In this document: one piece after another, positions 24,235 through 32,442 of the stretch
How the letters are laid out: each line of letters begins with the position of its first letter
How positions within the stretch are numbered: position 1 is the stretch's first letter
NCBI GenBank assembly: GCA_964345035.1
Contig: CAYFPO010000005.1
Coordinates: 1-64,000 of the forward strand
Reading direction: 5' to 3'
Source: CAYFPO01 sp964345035
GTDB lineage: Bacteria > Fidelibacterota > Marinisomatia > SCGC-AAA003-L08 > GCA-002704045
Length of the DNA: 64,000 bases
Made by a program: the position numbers and the translations under genes
The notes under the pieces: model-generated
Seen by the model: only the letters and a program-made list of their open reading frames with translations
Told to the model about the DNA's origin: nothing
Database searches by the model: none

Positions 24235-24651
24235 TTGAAACCAATTATAAAAAATATTTTAGCAGTTATCGGTGGGGGATTTATTGGATTAATCGTTAAT
24301 ATGTCTTTAATAATCATCGGTAGTAAACTTATACTTCCTCCAGAAGGGCTGAACCCCATGGATGCGGAAAGCCTGCAAAATAATATCCATTTATTTGAAC
24401 TAAAACATTTTTTATTTCCATTTCTAGCACATGCAGGAGGAACTCTTGTCGGAGCCTTCTCAGCATCTAAGATCTCTGCAAGTCATCATTTCATTTTTGC
24501 ATTGGTGATAGGAGCATTTTTCCAAATTGGGGGTATTGCGATGGCATCGAGTCTGGAATATGAACCATTGTTGTACAGTGGGGTTGATTTAATTTTTGCT
24601 TATATACCAATGGCTTGGCTGGGCTGGAAATTAAGTGGAAAAAGTAAGTAA
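24235..24651 (+). CDS. Four-helix hypothetical membrane protein
   Basis: A 138-residue protein with four predicted membrane segments: ILAVIGGGFIGLIVNMSLIII, FLFPFLAHAGGTLVGAFSAS, FIFALVIGAFFQIGGIAMA and VDLIFAYIPMAWLGWKL. The start is taken at TTG 24235 because AAGGAG lies nine bases before it; the frame is open back to a TTG at 24205, which has no ribosome site. Glycine-rich helices suggest a small transporter-like or structural membrane protein. I do not recognise the family. Confidence 0.65.
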   Translation: MKPIIKNILAVIGGGFIGLIVNMSLIIIGSKLILPPEGLNPMDAESLQNNIHLFELKHFLFPFLAHAGGTLVGAFSASKISASHHFIFALVIGAFFQIGGIAMASSLEYEPLLYSGVDLIFAYIPMAWLGWKLSGKSK

Positions 24652-24661
24652 ATAAAAACAA

Positions 24662-24849
24662 AAATTATAGACACATATTAAAAATTCTAATTTGCTTTTT
24701 ATATTTGGGAATTAGTATTACCCAATCAAGTCAAATAAAAAACCACCAAGTAAAGCATCTTTATAGCTATGGATTTAAATGATGATAGTGTTCTTAATAT
24801 CCTGGATATAATTTTACTGGTTGATTTAATTATTAATTTCCAAGTATAA
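24662..24849 (+). pseudogene. Remnant: signal-like segment joined out of frame to a dockerin tail
   Basis: In one frame the DNA reads a signal-peptide-like segment, LKILICFLYLGISITQSSQI, which stops at 24780. In another frame, from an ATG at 24769 to a TAA at 24847, it reads MDLNDDSVLNILDIILLVDL, the second half of a dockerin-like repeat as seen in the neighbouring sugar dehydrogenase. The rest of the gene is missing. It looks like a collapsed secreted-protein gene. Its end overlaps the 3' end of the minus-strand gene at 24833. Confidence 0.4.
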
Positions 24850-26167
24850 CATTTACAATATTTACAATATCCAGTATATTTATATCAAAATCTGAATTCA
24901 TATCTGCAGCCCATTCTTCATAATCAGAATAGTCCTCACCTAAAATGATATTTATGACCAAAATAATATCAAGAATATTAGTCATTTCATCCTGATTAAC
25001 ATCACCTTTGCCACCTGGTTCATCTGATACTAATCTGTAGATTCTCCCATTACCCAATGAACAGAAATAAATTTCATTATTCCTGTCCAATCCAAATGAA
25101 GAGATATTAAGCCAGGTAGTTAATAGTTCTTCATTTACAGTCGGATTGACCCCATCATATTCCAGAGCCCAGATTCTACCGGTACAATAATCTCCATAGA
25201 TATACTTTCCGGTGAGGCTAAAGAAATTACTTCCCCTATACACAAAACCTCCGGTTACCGAACAGTCATCGTTTACATATAATGCATATTCCCAGATGGG
25301 TAATTCTAATCCTGTTTCATCACAGCCAACAGGAGGATCGTAACAATGAAAACCTTCCATGGTGTTCCATCCGTAATTATTTCCACTTTCTATGATGTCA
25401 ATCTCTTCCCAGGCATTTTGTCCTACGTCAGCACCATAGAGCAAATTTGTTACCGAATCCCAGCTAAACCGCCACATATTCCGTAGACCATATGCAAAAA
25501 TCTCATCTCTAGCACCTGGAGTATTAATAAACGGATTATCATCAGGAATTGCATAATTTAATTCATCATCCGTATCATTTACATTAATCCTCAGCATGGA
25601 TGATAACAGTGTCGACAGATCCTGGCCATTTTCCTGCGGGTCCCCTGCTGAACCACCATCACCCAGAATGATATATAAATATCCATCCGGACCAAATCCA
25701 ATCTGACCGCCATTGTGATTATTGTATGGCTGGTCAACTTCCAGTAAAATTAGTTCACTGTCCGGATCACCGATTTCAGGATTATCGGCATCTAAAGAAA
25801 ATTTTGAAATTACAGTGCGTCTGGGCCAGGTAGTTGTGTAATTAACAAAAAACAAACCATTTTCTGAAAAGTTCGGATGAAATGCCAAGCCGAGCAGCCC
25901 CATCTCATTTGCACTGTCATCCACCCTGTCCTGAATATCCAAAAATACATCTAAATTATTTACATCACCCGTATTTTCAAACATTTGTATGACACCTTTT
26001 TGTTCAAGTACAAATAATTTATTTGAATCATCATCCGGATGGTATAAACCGACGGGTCTGTCCATTGTGGGTAATTGGGGGTAAGCATTTTCTACTTGGT
26101 ACTCTTGAGCTATCACTGGTACCAATAATAAAACAAAGAAAAGAAATTTAAATTTATTATTCGACAT
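24833..26167 (-). CDS. Secreted PQQ-type sugar dehydrogenase with dockerin-like tail
   Basis: A 444-residue protein: signal peptide (FLFFVLLLVPVIAQ), then a six-bladed propeller of the glucose/sorbosone dehydrogenase family (about residues 30-385). Motifs include GLLGLAFHPNFSENG, NHNGGQIGFGPDGYLYIILG, IFAYGLRNMWRFSWD and GWNTMEGFHCYDP; these enzymes oxidise sugars with PQQ. The last 55 residues are a dockerin-like domain with two calcium-loop repeats, GDVNQDEMTNILDIILVINI and DMNSDFDINILDIVNIVNV. The tail suggests surface display or binding to a partner, although no cohesin is seen here. The upstream region runs into a scaffold gap. Confidence 0.88.
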   Translation of the reverse strand: MSNNKFKFLFFVLLLVPVIAQEYQVENAYPQLPTMDRPVGLYHPDDDSNKLFVLEQKGVIQMFENTGDVNNLDVFLDIQDRVDDSANEMGLLGLAFHPNFSENGLFFVNYTTTWPRRTVISKFSLDADNPEIGDPDSELILLEVDQPYNNHNGGQIGFGPDGYLYIILGDGGSAGDPQENGQDLSTLLSSMLRINVNDTDDELNYAIPDDNPFINTPGARDEIFAYGLRNMWRFSWDSVTNLLYGADVGQNAWEEIDIIESGNNYGWNTMEGFHCYDPPVGCDETGLELPIWEYALYVNDDCSVTGGFVYRGSNFFSLTGKYIYGDYCTGRIWALEYDGVNPTVNEELLTTWLNISSFGLDRNNEIYFCSLGNGRIYRLVSDEPGGKGDVNQDEMTNILDIILVINIILGEDYSDYEEWAADMNSDFDINILDIVNIVNVILGN

Positions 26168-26193
26168 AAAAATTATCCTTTAAAGTATTATTT

Positions 26194-26248
26194 GTTCCTG
26201 ATTAACAAGAATTATTATAATTCTACCACAGAAAATTACCAATATTCA
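26194..26248. repeat. 55-bp direct copy, left flank of gap
   Basis: These 55 bases (from GTTCCTGATTAACAAG to TACCAATATTCA) are identical to 26349-26403 on the far side of the N-run. The copy ends exactly at the first N. This is the pattern left when two contigs sharing an assembly k-mer are scaffolded without merging. Confidence 0.95.
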
Positions 26249-26348
26249 NNNNNNNNNNNNNNNNNNNNNNNNNNNNNNNNNNNNNNNNNNNNNNNNNNNN
26301 NNNNNNNNNNNNNNNNNNNNNNNNNNNNNNNNNNNNNNNNNNNNNNNN
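26249..26348. other. Scaffold gap of 100 N
   Basis: Exactly 100 N bases, a conventional placeholder for unknown gap length. The flanks are identical over 55 bases, so the real gap may be absent or may hide a repeat. Confidence 0.99.
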
Positions 26349-26403
26349 GTTCCTGATTAACAAGAATTATTATAATTCTACCACAGAAAATTACCAATAT
26401 TCA
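26349..26403. repeat. 55-bp direct copy, right flank of gap
   Basis: Identical to 26194-26248, starting at the first base after the N-run. The sequences diverge beyond both outer ends of the copies. Confidence 0.95.
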
Positions 26404-26405
26404 TG

Positions 26406-26640
26406 TTAAAAATATAATGTAATTTTCTTACTCTCAAGAGATACAGGTTTCAGGGAATGACTATCCCTGCCAGGATTTTTAGGATCGGATCTTTTTAGCT
26501 TTTTTGGGTCTGTTCCGAACTTGTGGACGTAGTCTTTGTAGACTTCCCACGCCGGTTTGTAAAGAAGTTCGTCGGCGGTTAGGAGTATATCGGATCATCC
26601 TGGGAAGTGAGAGGAATTACTGCTTTCCTGAATATAGAAC
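26406..26640 (-). pseudogene. C-terminal fragment of an unidentified gene
   Basis: A frame ending at a TAA (26406-26408) reads DILLTADELLYKPAWEVYKD, then a lysine-rich stretch (GTDPKKLKRSDPKNPGRDS), and is blocked by a TGA at 26595-26597. Just upstream, another frame reads TSQDDP before its own stop, as if one frameshift interrupts a longer gene. Amino-acid usage looks coding. I cannot name the family. The fragment sits directly beside the assembly gap. Confidence 0.35.
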
Positions 26641-26695
26641 TTATAGCTTCTTTGCTGTCTTATATTAGATATACAAGCACAGACTAATTTCCTGT

Positions 26696-27049
26696 TTACT
26701 CTGTGCCAGATATTATTCTCAACAAAGCTGCAAAAATATTATTATTATTATTATATCCATCAGCTAATTTAGTATCATCATCATTACTGGCTGACAAATT
26801 TGCTAAGTATTCCGGATGATTAAAATGATAGCATTTATCATCCATTCCACAGTCCAAGTTTGAAAAATGTCCAATATGCTTATGACTGGATTCACAATAT
26901 ACAGGACAAAAGTAATCATTGTTTTTATACACAGATGTCTCAACAATTTGTCCATTTTCCAACTCATACAACAGTTCAATTGGTTTTTGATCATCCAAAT
27001 AATTGCCAAGCCCTATTGCCAATATAATTAATATGATAGTTTCTTCCAT
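26696..27049 (-). CDS. Hypothetical small membrane-anchored Cys/His-rich protein
   Basis: A 117-residue protein with an N-terminal hydrophobic segment (TIILIILAIGLGN). A Cys/His cluster follows (FCPVYCESSHKHIGHFSN and LDCGMDDKCYHFNH) that could bind a metal. A run of five asparagines near the C-terminus comes from a TTA/TAT microsatellite at 26742-26755. I do not recognise the family. It faces away from the DUF971 operon. Confidence 0.45.
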   Translation of the reverse strand: MEETIILIILAIGLGNYLDDQKPIELLYELENGQIVETSVYKNNDYFCPVYCESSHKHIGHFSNLDCGMDDKCYHFNHPEYLANLSASNDDDTKLADGYNNNNNIFAALLRIISGTE

Positions 27050-27150
27050 AATTTCATTTCCTCCCTCAGTTAATATTATTAATAGATAATAGATTTTGAT
27101 GCGAAGTCAATCACATAATCCAAATCGGTAAATAAAATGAGAGCTATATC

Positions 27151-27172
27151 ACAAAATACATAAATATTTTGT
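27151..27172. promoter_or_regulatory. Inverted repeat in front of the DUF971 operon
   Basis: ACAAAATA and TATTTTGT form a perfect 8-bp dyad around a 6-base spacer, between the divergent genes starting at 27049 and 27264. Its size and position suit an operator for either gene. No regulator is identified. Confidence 0.3.
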
Positions 27173-27263
27173 TATAGGAAATGCAAAGTAAATTTGTCAG
27201 AGAGTTTTTCAATAAAAACAATATATTGGCGTAAAATTCTATAATAAAAAATAATTATTTCAA

Positions 27264-27572
27264 ATGACTGAAGATCTAACCATCAAAGATATGATCTTTT
27301 TGGAATCAGAAATTGCAATTAAATGGAGTGACAATTCTGAATCCTATGTTCCATTAAAAGCATTACGAATTCACTGCCCATGTGCAAATTGTTCTGGTGA
27401 AAAGGATGTTTTTGGGAATGTATATAAAGGTCCTGATAAAGAATTAACCGAATTGGCCTATAAAGCGATTAATGTAAAAAGAATTGGACACTATGCTGTA
27501 CGGCTCTTTTGGAAAGATGGTCATTCGGATGGATTATATACCTATGAAATGTTACAAACACTAAGCAGATAA
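27264..27572 (+). CDS. DUF971 protein
   Basis: A 102-residue DUF971 protein, the domain also found at the N-terminus of gamma-butyrobetaine hydroxylases. The core reads AIKWSDNSESYVPLKALRIH, CPCANCSGE with a Cys set of zinc-site type, and RIGHYAVRLFWKDGHSDGLYTY. In bacteria stand-alone copies are often linked with iron-sulfur cluster carriers; here the next gene is a CDGSH iron-sulfur protein, 10 bases away. That supports an iron-sulfur role (inference). Confidence 0.85.
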   Translation: MTEDLTIKDMIFLESEIAIKWSDNSESYVPLKALRIHCPCANCSGEKDVFGNVYKGPDKELTELAYKAINVKRIGHYAVRLFWKDGHSDGLYTYEMLQTLSR

Positions 27573-27582
27573 AAATATCTCA

Positions 27583-27783
27583 ATGAAACTAAAATTAAAA
27601 GCTGGGAAAAAATACAGTATTTGTAGCTGCGGACTAAGTGGAACAATTCCATTTTGTGATAATTCTCATCGTGAATTTAACTTAGAGAATGGTACTGAAT
27701 ATAAATCTGTGAAACTTATACCAGAAAAAGAAACAGATTTGGTAGTGACATCCAGCCGTTGGAAAATTGAAGGTGAAGATTAA
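27583..27783 (+). CDS. CDGSH-type iron-sulfur protein
   Basis: A 66-residue protein with the CDGSH [2Fe-2S] motif: SICSCGLSGTIPFCDNSH, giving three Cys and one His ligand. It consists of little else, matching short bacterial mitoNEET-like proteins. It lies between DUF971 and DUF2237 genes, and its stop overlaps the next ATG by one base (TAATG). It probably carries or senses an iron-sulfur cluster in the cytosol. Confidence 0.9.
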   Translation: MKLKLKAGKKYSICSCGLSGTIPFCDNSHREFNLENGTEYKSVKLIPEKETDLVVTSSRWKIEGED

Positions 27784-28157
27784 TGCTTGAAAAGTATAAC
27801 TCTGTAAATGTATTTGGAAAAGAACTTCGAACTTGTTGCAATAATCCCAGGACGGGATTTTTCAGGAATGGGATTTGTGATACTTGTAAAGAAGATCAAG
27901 GGGTACATACAGTTTGTATACTGGCAACACAAGAATTTCTGGATTTCAGCAAATCTGTTGGTAATGATTTGTCTACACCACAATCAGAATTTCAGTCTTC
28001 GGGTGTTAAATCAGGGGACCGGTGGTGTCTATGTGCAGCCCGGTGGGAAGAAGCATACGATAACGGAATTTCTCCTCCGATATTCTTAGAATCCACTCAT
28101 ATTGAAACCCTTAATCTGGTAGATATTAATTTACTGCAGCAATACACCGTAAATTAG
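27783..28157 (+). CDS. DUF2237 protein
   Basis: A 124-residue DUF2237 protein: NVFGKELRTCCNNPRTGFFR, GICDTCKEDQGVHTVCILAT and the block GDRWCLCAARWEEAYDNGISPP. Cysteines are well conserved and could bind a metal, but the function is unknown. Start codon and upstream stop overlap by one base, so it is co-translated with the CDGSH protein. Its 3' end overlaps the convergent pterin dehydratase gene by four bases. Confidence 0.88.
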   Translation: MLEKYNSVNVFGKELRTCCNNPRTGFFRNGICDTCKEDQGVHTVCILATQEFLDFSKSVGNDLSTPQSEFQSSGVKSGDRWCLCAARWEEAYDNGISPPIFLESTHIETLNLVDINLLQQYTVN

Positions 28158-28432
28158 GAATCAACAATCCTGTCAATACCCACTGCAAGATTTACACATT
28201 TTGTTGTGACTCCACCCATATCATGGGAAGTAATAGAGATCTTAACTTGACACCAACCAATTTTAATATCAGGGTGGTGATTGAGTTGTTCAGCCAATTC
28301 AGCAACATTTTGAACAAATTTAATTCCATCCAAATATTTATCGAATGAATAGGATTTATTGATTTTTTTATCCTTATAAATCCAGGAACGACTTGCCAAT
28401 GATTTTTGTATCTCGTCAAGGGATATCAGCAA
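28154..28432 (-). CDS. phhB: Pterin-4a-carbinolamine dehydratase
   Basis: A 92-residue PCD/DCoH-family enzyme that dehydrates 4a-hydroxytetrahydropterin, the product released by aromatic amino acid hydroxylases. The active-site block ELAEQLNHHPDI is intact, followed by GWCQVKISITSHDMGG. The Asp normally found a few residues later is Cys here (TTKCVNLA). It would serve the phenylalanine hydroxylase at 2676-3392, about 25 kb away on the same strand. The alternative start two codons later in another frame is a shadow. Confidence 0.9.
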   Translation of the reverse strand: MLISLDEIQKSLASRSWIYKDKKINKSYSFDKYLDGIKFVQNVAELAEQLNHHPDIKIGWCQVKISITSHDMGGVTTKCVNLAVGIDRIVDS

Positions 28433-28461
28433 TTTCTTTTTCTCCTTAATTATTTATGTTA

Positions 28462-29076
28462 CTAAATCCAGTCTGCAGGTGTTATATTCAGATTCAATTC
28501 TTGAGTTAACAACATATTTTCAGTAAAGGGATTCTCACTGATCCAGGATTTGATAGTATGTTCATTTAGCAATACAGGCATTCTGTGATGTAATGATTTT
28601 AATTTTTCAATGGGAGATTTTGTGATAATTGTAAACGATTCAATAATTTCCCCTTCTGAAGATTTCCATTTATCCCATAACCCAGCTAATGGCAGAAATC
28701 CATCATTTGCTGAATGGACACAATAAGGAACTTTTTTACTGGATTCAGTTTTCCATTCATAATATCCATTGGTAATGACAACGCAGCGATTTCTTTGAAC
28801 CAAATTTTTAAAGGATGCCTTTTCTTGAATTGTTTCTGCTCTTGCGTTGATCATTTTCGAGGCATATTTTCTGTCTTTGCACCAGAATGGAATTAATCCC
28901 CAATGCATGGGCTTTACTGTATTTTTACCATGATCATTTAGGAGGATTGGAGAATATTGTGTTGGGTATACTTGATCCTGTGGAGAATAATCAGCCATGT
29001 ACCATTCATCAACTTCGATGTTATATTCCTCGATGAGGGATTCAGTCTTTGTTGAGCATCTATATCTGCCGCACAT
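28462..29076 (-). CDS. SRAP/HMCES-family abasic-site shield protein
   Basis: A 204-residue SOS-response-associated peptidase family (YedK/HMCES) protein. After Met removal the catalytic Cys is the first residue (MCGRYRC). N78 in INARAET, E107 in GYYEWK and H164 in LHHRMPVLL are the other active-site residues. These proteins form a covalent bond with abasic sites in single-stranded DNA and protect them. It lies 20 bases after the DnaE2-like polymerase gene and belongs to a DNA-damage cluster with ImuB and LexA. Confidence 0.93.
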   Translation of the reverse strand: MCGRYRCSTKTESLIEEYNIEVDEWYMADYSPQDQVYPTQYSPILLNDHGKNTVKPMHWGLIPFWCKDRKYASKMINARAETIQEKASFKNLVQRNRCVVITNGYYEWKTESSKKVPYCVHSANDGFLPLAGLWDKWKSSEGEIIESFTIITKSPIEKLKSLHHRMPVLLNEHTIKSWISENPFTENMLLTQELNLNITPADWI

Positions 29077-29095
29077 AATTATTCGCCTATTATAG

Positions 29096-32000
29096 TCATT
29101 TGGCTATGCCGGTATTTCTTAATTGGAGTGAATTCCCGGGGGAAGTGAATAATTGATTTAATGACTTTTTTCCTTGTTTGATTTTTTTGATATTATCTGA
29201 TCTTTGTCTTGTAGATCCAGATAATTTCTGTAAACTGCTCAAATTTTCAATTGTTACTGTAAACACTCCAAATGCCTCTTCAATTTTACCCCGTAATATA
29301 AACAGAGTTTCCCAATTCAGCAGGTCACCATATTGTTTAAATGCTTCCGGAAACATCACACCCTCATAGATATCTGTTTCATCTTCAAAGGTAACAAACT
29401 CCATAGGTTCTTTTTGGCGTGTAGAAGTGACCTTCCGCGTAATGAGTACTCCTGCCAATCGCACTGTCTGATTCACAAATCTGGGGATATCCTCTGCCTT
29501 GATGATTTTTCCTTGCAGTAATGGTTGATATTTATTCAATGGATGTTCCGATATGGGAAATCCGAACGATTCCCGCTCCAACTGAATTAACTCCTGATGG
29601 CTTAGATCACCATTGGTGAGTGATGGCGGAATGGCAGTGGTATTATCCGGTGCATCCAGCATTCCGGTTTCAGAACGGGATTCTTCCATACAATATAATG
29701 CAACCCGATATGCAATCTCCCGATGGGTAAGATTTGGCTCCAGATCCCTGAAACAGCCGGCATTTGTAAGGGCGATACCATCAGACATATCCGGATTGAC
29801 CCGTTGTAGAAAATCATCCAGAGATTGAAAATTACCTACTTTTCTTTCTTCTAAAATAGTAACCAGTATTTTCTGCTGCAGGTTGCGGATTGCCATCAAT
29901 CCCATGCGGATTTTATTCTTCCGGCCTTTATATTCCCGGTTACTCAGATTGATATCCGGGAGGAGAATTGTGATGCCAAACCGGCGGGCTTCACTAAGGT
30001 AGGCGTAAGTGGAGTAAAATCCGCCCTGATTGCTAATCACCGATGCCAGGAACTCTGCCGGGTAATGAGCTTTCAGATAGGCACAGGTGAATGACAGCAT
30101 AGCATAGGATGCGGAATGGGGTTTGCAGAAGGAATATCCGGAAAAGGACTGGATCATTCCCCATAATGCATCTGCAAGTTTCTGTGTGTATCCCCGTTTA
30201 AGCGCTCCATTAACAAATTTCTGTTTCCATTTTGGGATTAAATGTTCCAATGCCGGGCGGGATATCACTTTTCGGATATAATCGGATTCTGCATAGCCGA
30301 ATCCTCCAATTACCCGGGCAGTGGTGGATACCTGCTCTTCATACACCATAATACCGTAACTTTCCCGAAGGAATTCCAGATCAGGATGAAGCAGTTCCCA
30401 CGGTTTTCCGTGGATTCGTTCCAGCATCAGATTGGTATAGCGGTTTGCTGCCGGGCGAATGATGGATGAGTAGATCACCACATGTTCAAAATCCACCACA
30501 CCTGCTTTGGCAAGCAACTGTCGGGTAGCAGGACTTTCAATATAGAATATTCCCATGGTTCTCCCGGATTTCATCAATGCTTCAGTTTTATTATCCCCAA
30601 TGGGTTGGATCTGGTGATAATCCATATACTGATTGCGGTATAATCCAATCTGTTTCAGTGTATCCCGTACCACCGCCAGAGAGCGATTTCCCAGAATATC
30701 AATTTTCAGCAGTCCCGAATCTTCTACCTGATCCTTTTCCCACTCTACGATCTGAACCCCCTTCGGGGCAGTCAGTACCGGTACATATTTACGGATTTCA
30801 TCGGGCACCAGAATGATGCCGCCGGGATGCACTGAAGACATATGAAACGCCCCAATGATCTTCCCGCTGTATTTCAGCACAGTTTCCAAGGTTTCATCCA
30901 TATCCACATTTTTGAAGCGGCTGTCGGTTTTTACCCATTGAAGCAGATCGGAACGTTTTACATACCAGCCGATTCGTTTGGTAACTGCCAGTATTTCCTC
31001 ATTGGAAAGTCCATAGACTTTTGCTGTTTCACGGACTGCTGAACGGGGTTTGAGGCAGACCTGATTGGATACCATTGCAGTCCGCTCAATGCCGTATTTT
31101 TGGAAGATGAATTCCAGTATGTCATCCCGCTCATCCCATGGAAAATCCACATCAATATCCGGCATATCCACCCGTTCAGGATGGATAAACCTCTCAAATT
31201 GAAGGTTGTAACAAATGGGATCCACCTGCGTAATAAACAGGCAGTAACTCACAATTGATGCTGCCCCGGAACCCCGCCCGATAGTAGATTTGGTCTGCTT
31301 GACAATATCCTGTACCACCAGGAAATAGGGCGCAAAACCTTTCTGAGTGATGAGGGAGAGTTCGTATTCAATACGGTTTTTAACTTTGTTAATGGGATGG
31401 GCTGATAGCTGCTGACTACTGACTTTTGGAATATCTCCATTGCGTATTGCTTGGGAAGCTTGATTCGGTAACCAATTTTTCACTTTTAATTTTTCACTTT
31501 TAATTCTCATTTCTCCATATCGTTTTTCTGCACCAGCATACACCAGTTTCCGGAGTTTCTCATTTGCCTGATGCTGATCTTTCAGGGACATTCCCGGAAA
31601 AACCGTATTCACAAAACTCCAATCCGTTTTGCAGCGTTCTGCCAGATAATGGGAATTGTCAATGGCATCCAGACTGTTGGGGAAGAGTTGGATCATCTCT
31701 CTTTCACTGCGGAAATAATGCTGTTCTCCTTTCACCGTTTCCGGCGGGAGTTGAGAGAGGGTAGAGTTATGGTCAATGGCGCGGAGTATACGGTGCACGG
31801 GCTGATCTTCCTGATTAAGAAAATATACATCACCTGTTACCACCATTTCCAGGTTGAATTTCTGTGACATCCGGCGGGCAGTCAATTCTTCCATCCCCGG
31901 TCGGAGTTCTACAAACAAATGGGTGTCCGGAATGAATTGTGAGAGAGTATCTAATGCAGTTTCACGGTGCGCCAGAATGAATAATCCACTGCATCGGGAT

Positions 32001-32317
32001 GAGAGTAAATCCGTGAGCGATTGGTGCGCATTATCATGAACCAGTGAAATCACCCGGCAGAGGTTCTCATAACCAATCTGATTTTCTGTCAGCAGAATGA
32101 TATCATCCGTATCCGTAATGAGGTTCACTCCGCAGATGGGTAGAATGCCGTACTCCTTGGCGGACTGTACAAAGCGGATAAATCCCCAGATACCGTTAAC
32201 TTCCGTAAGCGCCAGACAGGGCATTTGATAATTCTGTGCCAAAGTCAGAATCTCCCTGGGAGAAGCAGCACCCTGAAGTTTGGAATATGTGGAATGAGTA
32301 TTGAGATGGGTAAACAT
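29096..32317 (-). CDS. dnaE2: Error-prone DnaE2/ImuC-type DNA polymerase III alpha
   Basis: A 1073-residue C-family polymerase: PHP domain first (FTHLNTHSTYSKLQGA), then palm and fingers with GRGSGAASIVSYCLFIT and PDIDVDFPWDERD (two catalytic Asp), an HhH region, and an OB-fold at the C-terminus (VRLAGVLITRKVTS). Size and the neighbouring imuB- and lexA-like genes favour the translesion DnaE2/ImuC type over the replicative enzyme. Residues about 266-311 hold an insertion whose DNA resembles intergenic AT-rich repeats (MRIKSEKLKVKNW), in frame. The C-terminus ends in a basic, low-complexity stretch. Confidence 0.9.
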   Translation of the reverse strand: MFTHLNTHSTYSKLQGAASPREILTLAQNYQMPCLALTEVNGIWGFIRFVQSAKEYGILPICGVNLITDTDDIILLTENQIGYENLCRVISLVHDNAHQSLTDLLSSRCSGLFILAHRETALDTLSQFIPDTHLFVELRPGMEELTARRMSQKFNLEMVVTGDVYFLNQEDQPVHRILRAIDHNSTLSQLPPETVKGEQHYFRSEREMIQLFPNSLDAIDNSHYLAERCKTDWSFVNTVFPGMSLKDQHQANEKLRKLVYAGAEKRYGEMRIKSEKLKVKNWLPNQASQAIRNGDIPKVSSQQLSAHPINKVKNRIEYELSLITQKGFAPYFLVVQDIVKQTKSTIGRGSGAASIVSYCLFITQVDPICYNLQFERFIHPERVDMPDIDVDFPWDERDDILEFIFQKYGIERTAMVSNQVCLKPRSAVRETAKVYGLSNEEILAVTKRIGWYVKRSDLLQWVKTDSRFKNVDMDETLETVLKYSGKIIGAFHMSSVHPGGIILVPDEIRKYVPVLTAPKGVQIVEWEKDQVEDSGLLKIDILGNRSLAVVRDTLKQIGLYRNQYMDYHQIQPIGDNKTEALMKSGRTMGIFYIESPATRQLLAKAGVVDFEHVVIYSSIIRPAANRYTNLMLERIHGKPWELLHPDLEFLRESYGIMVYEEQVSTTARVIGGFGYAESDYIRKVISRPALEHLIPKWKQKFVNGALKRGYTQKLADALWGMIQSFSGYSFCKPHSASYAMLSFTCAYLKAHYPAEFLASVISNQGGFYSTYAYLSEARRFGITILLPDINLSNREYKGRKNKIRMGLMAIRNLQQKILVTILEERKVGNFQSLDDFLQRVNPDMSDGIALTNAGCFRDLEPNLTHREIAYRVALYCMEESRSETGMLDAPDNTTAIPPSLTNGDLSHQELIQLERESFGFPISEHPLNKYQPLLQGKIIKAEDIPRFVNQTVRLAGVLITRKVTSTRQKEPMEFVTFEDETDIYEGVMFPEAFKQYGDLLNWETLFILRGKIEEAFGVFTVTIENLSSLQKLSGSTRQRSDNIKKIKQGKKSLNQLFTSPGNSLQLRNTGIAK

Positions 32318-32442
32318 ACGCTGTTAATAGGATTTATTCATTTAGTTACTTTTAATCTACATTACACTATGATAAATAAATAGTTTGCGGAGATAGGTCA
32401 TTTGTGAACTGTATTCACGTCATTTAATCTGCAAGCGGATTA

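Noticed and set aside
26249..26403. 55-bp direct repeats read as insertion-sequence or att target duplications
   Set aside because: They abut the N-run exactly on both sides, as expected for an assembly k-mer overlap, so a biological repeat is not needed.
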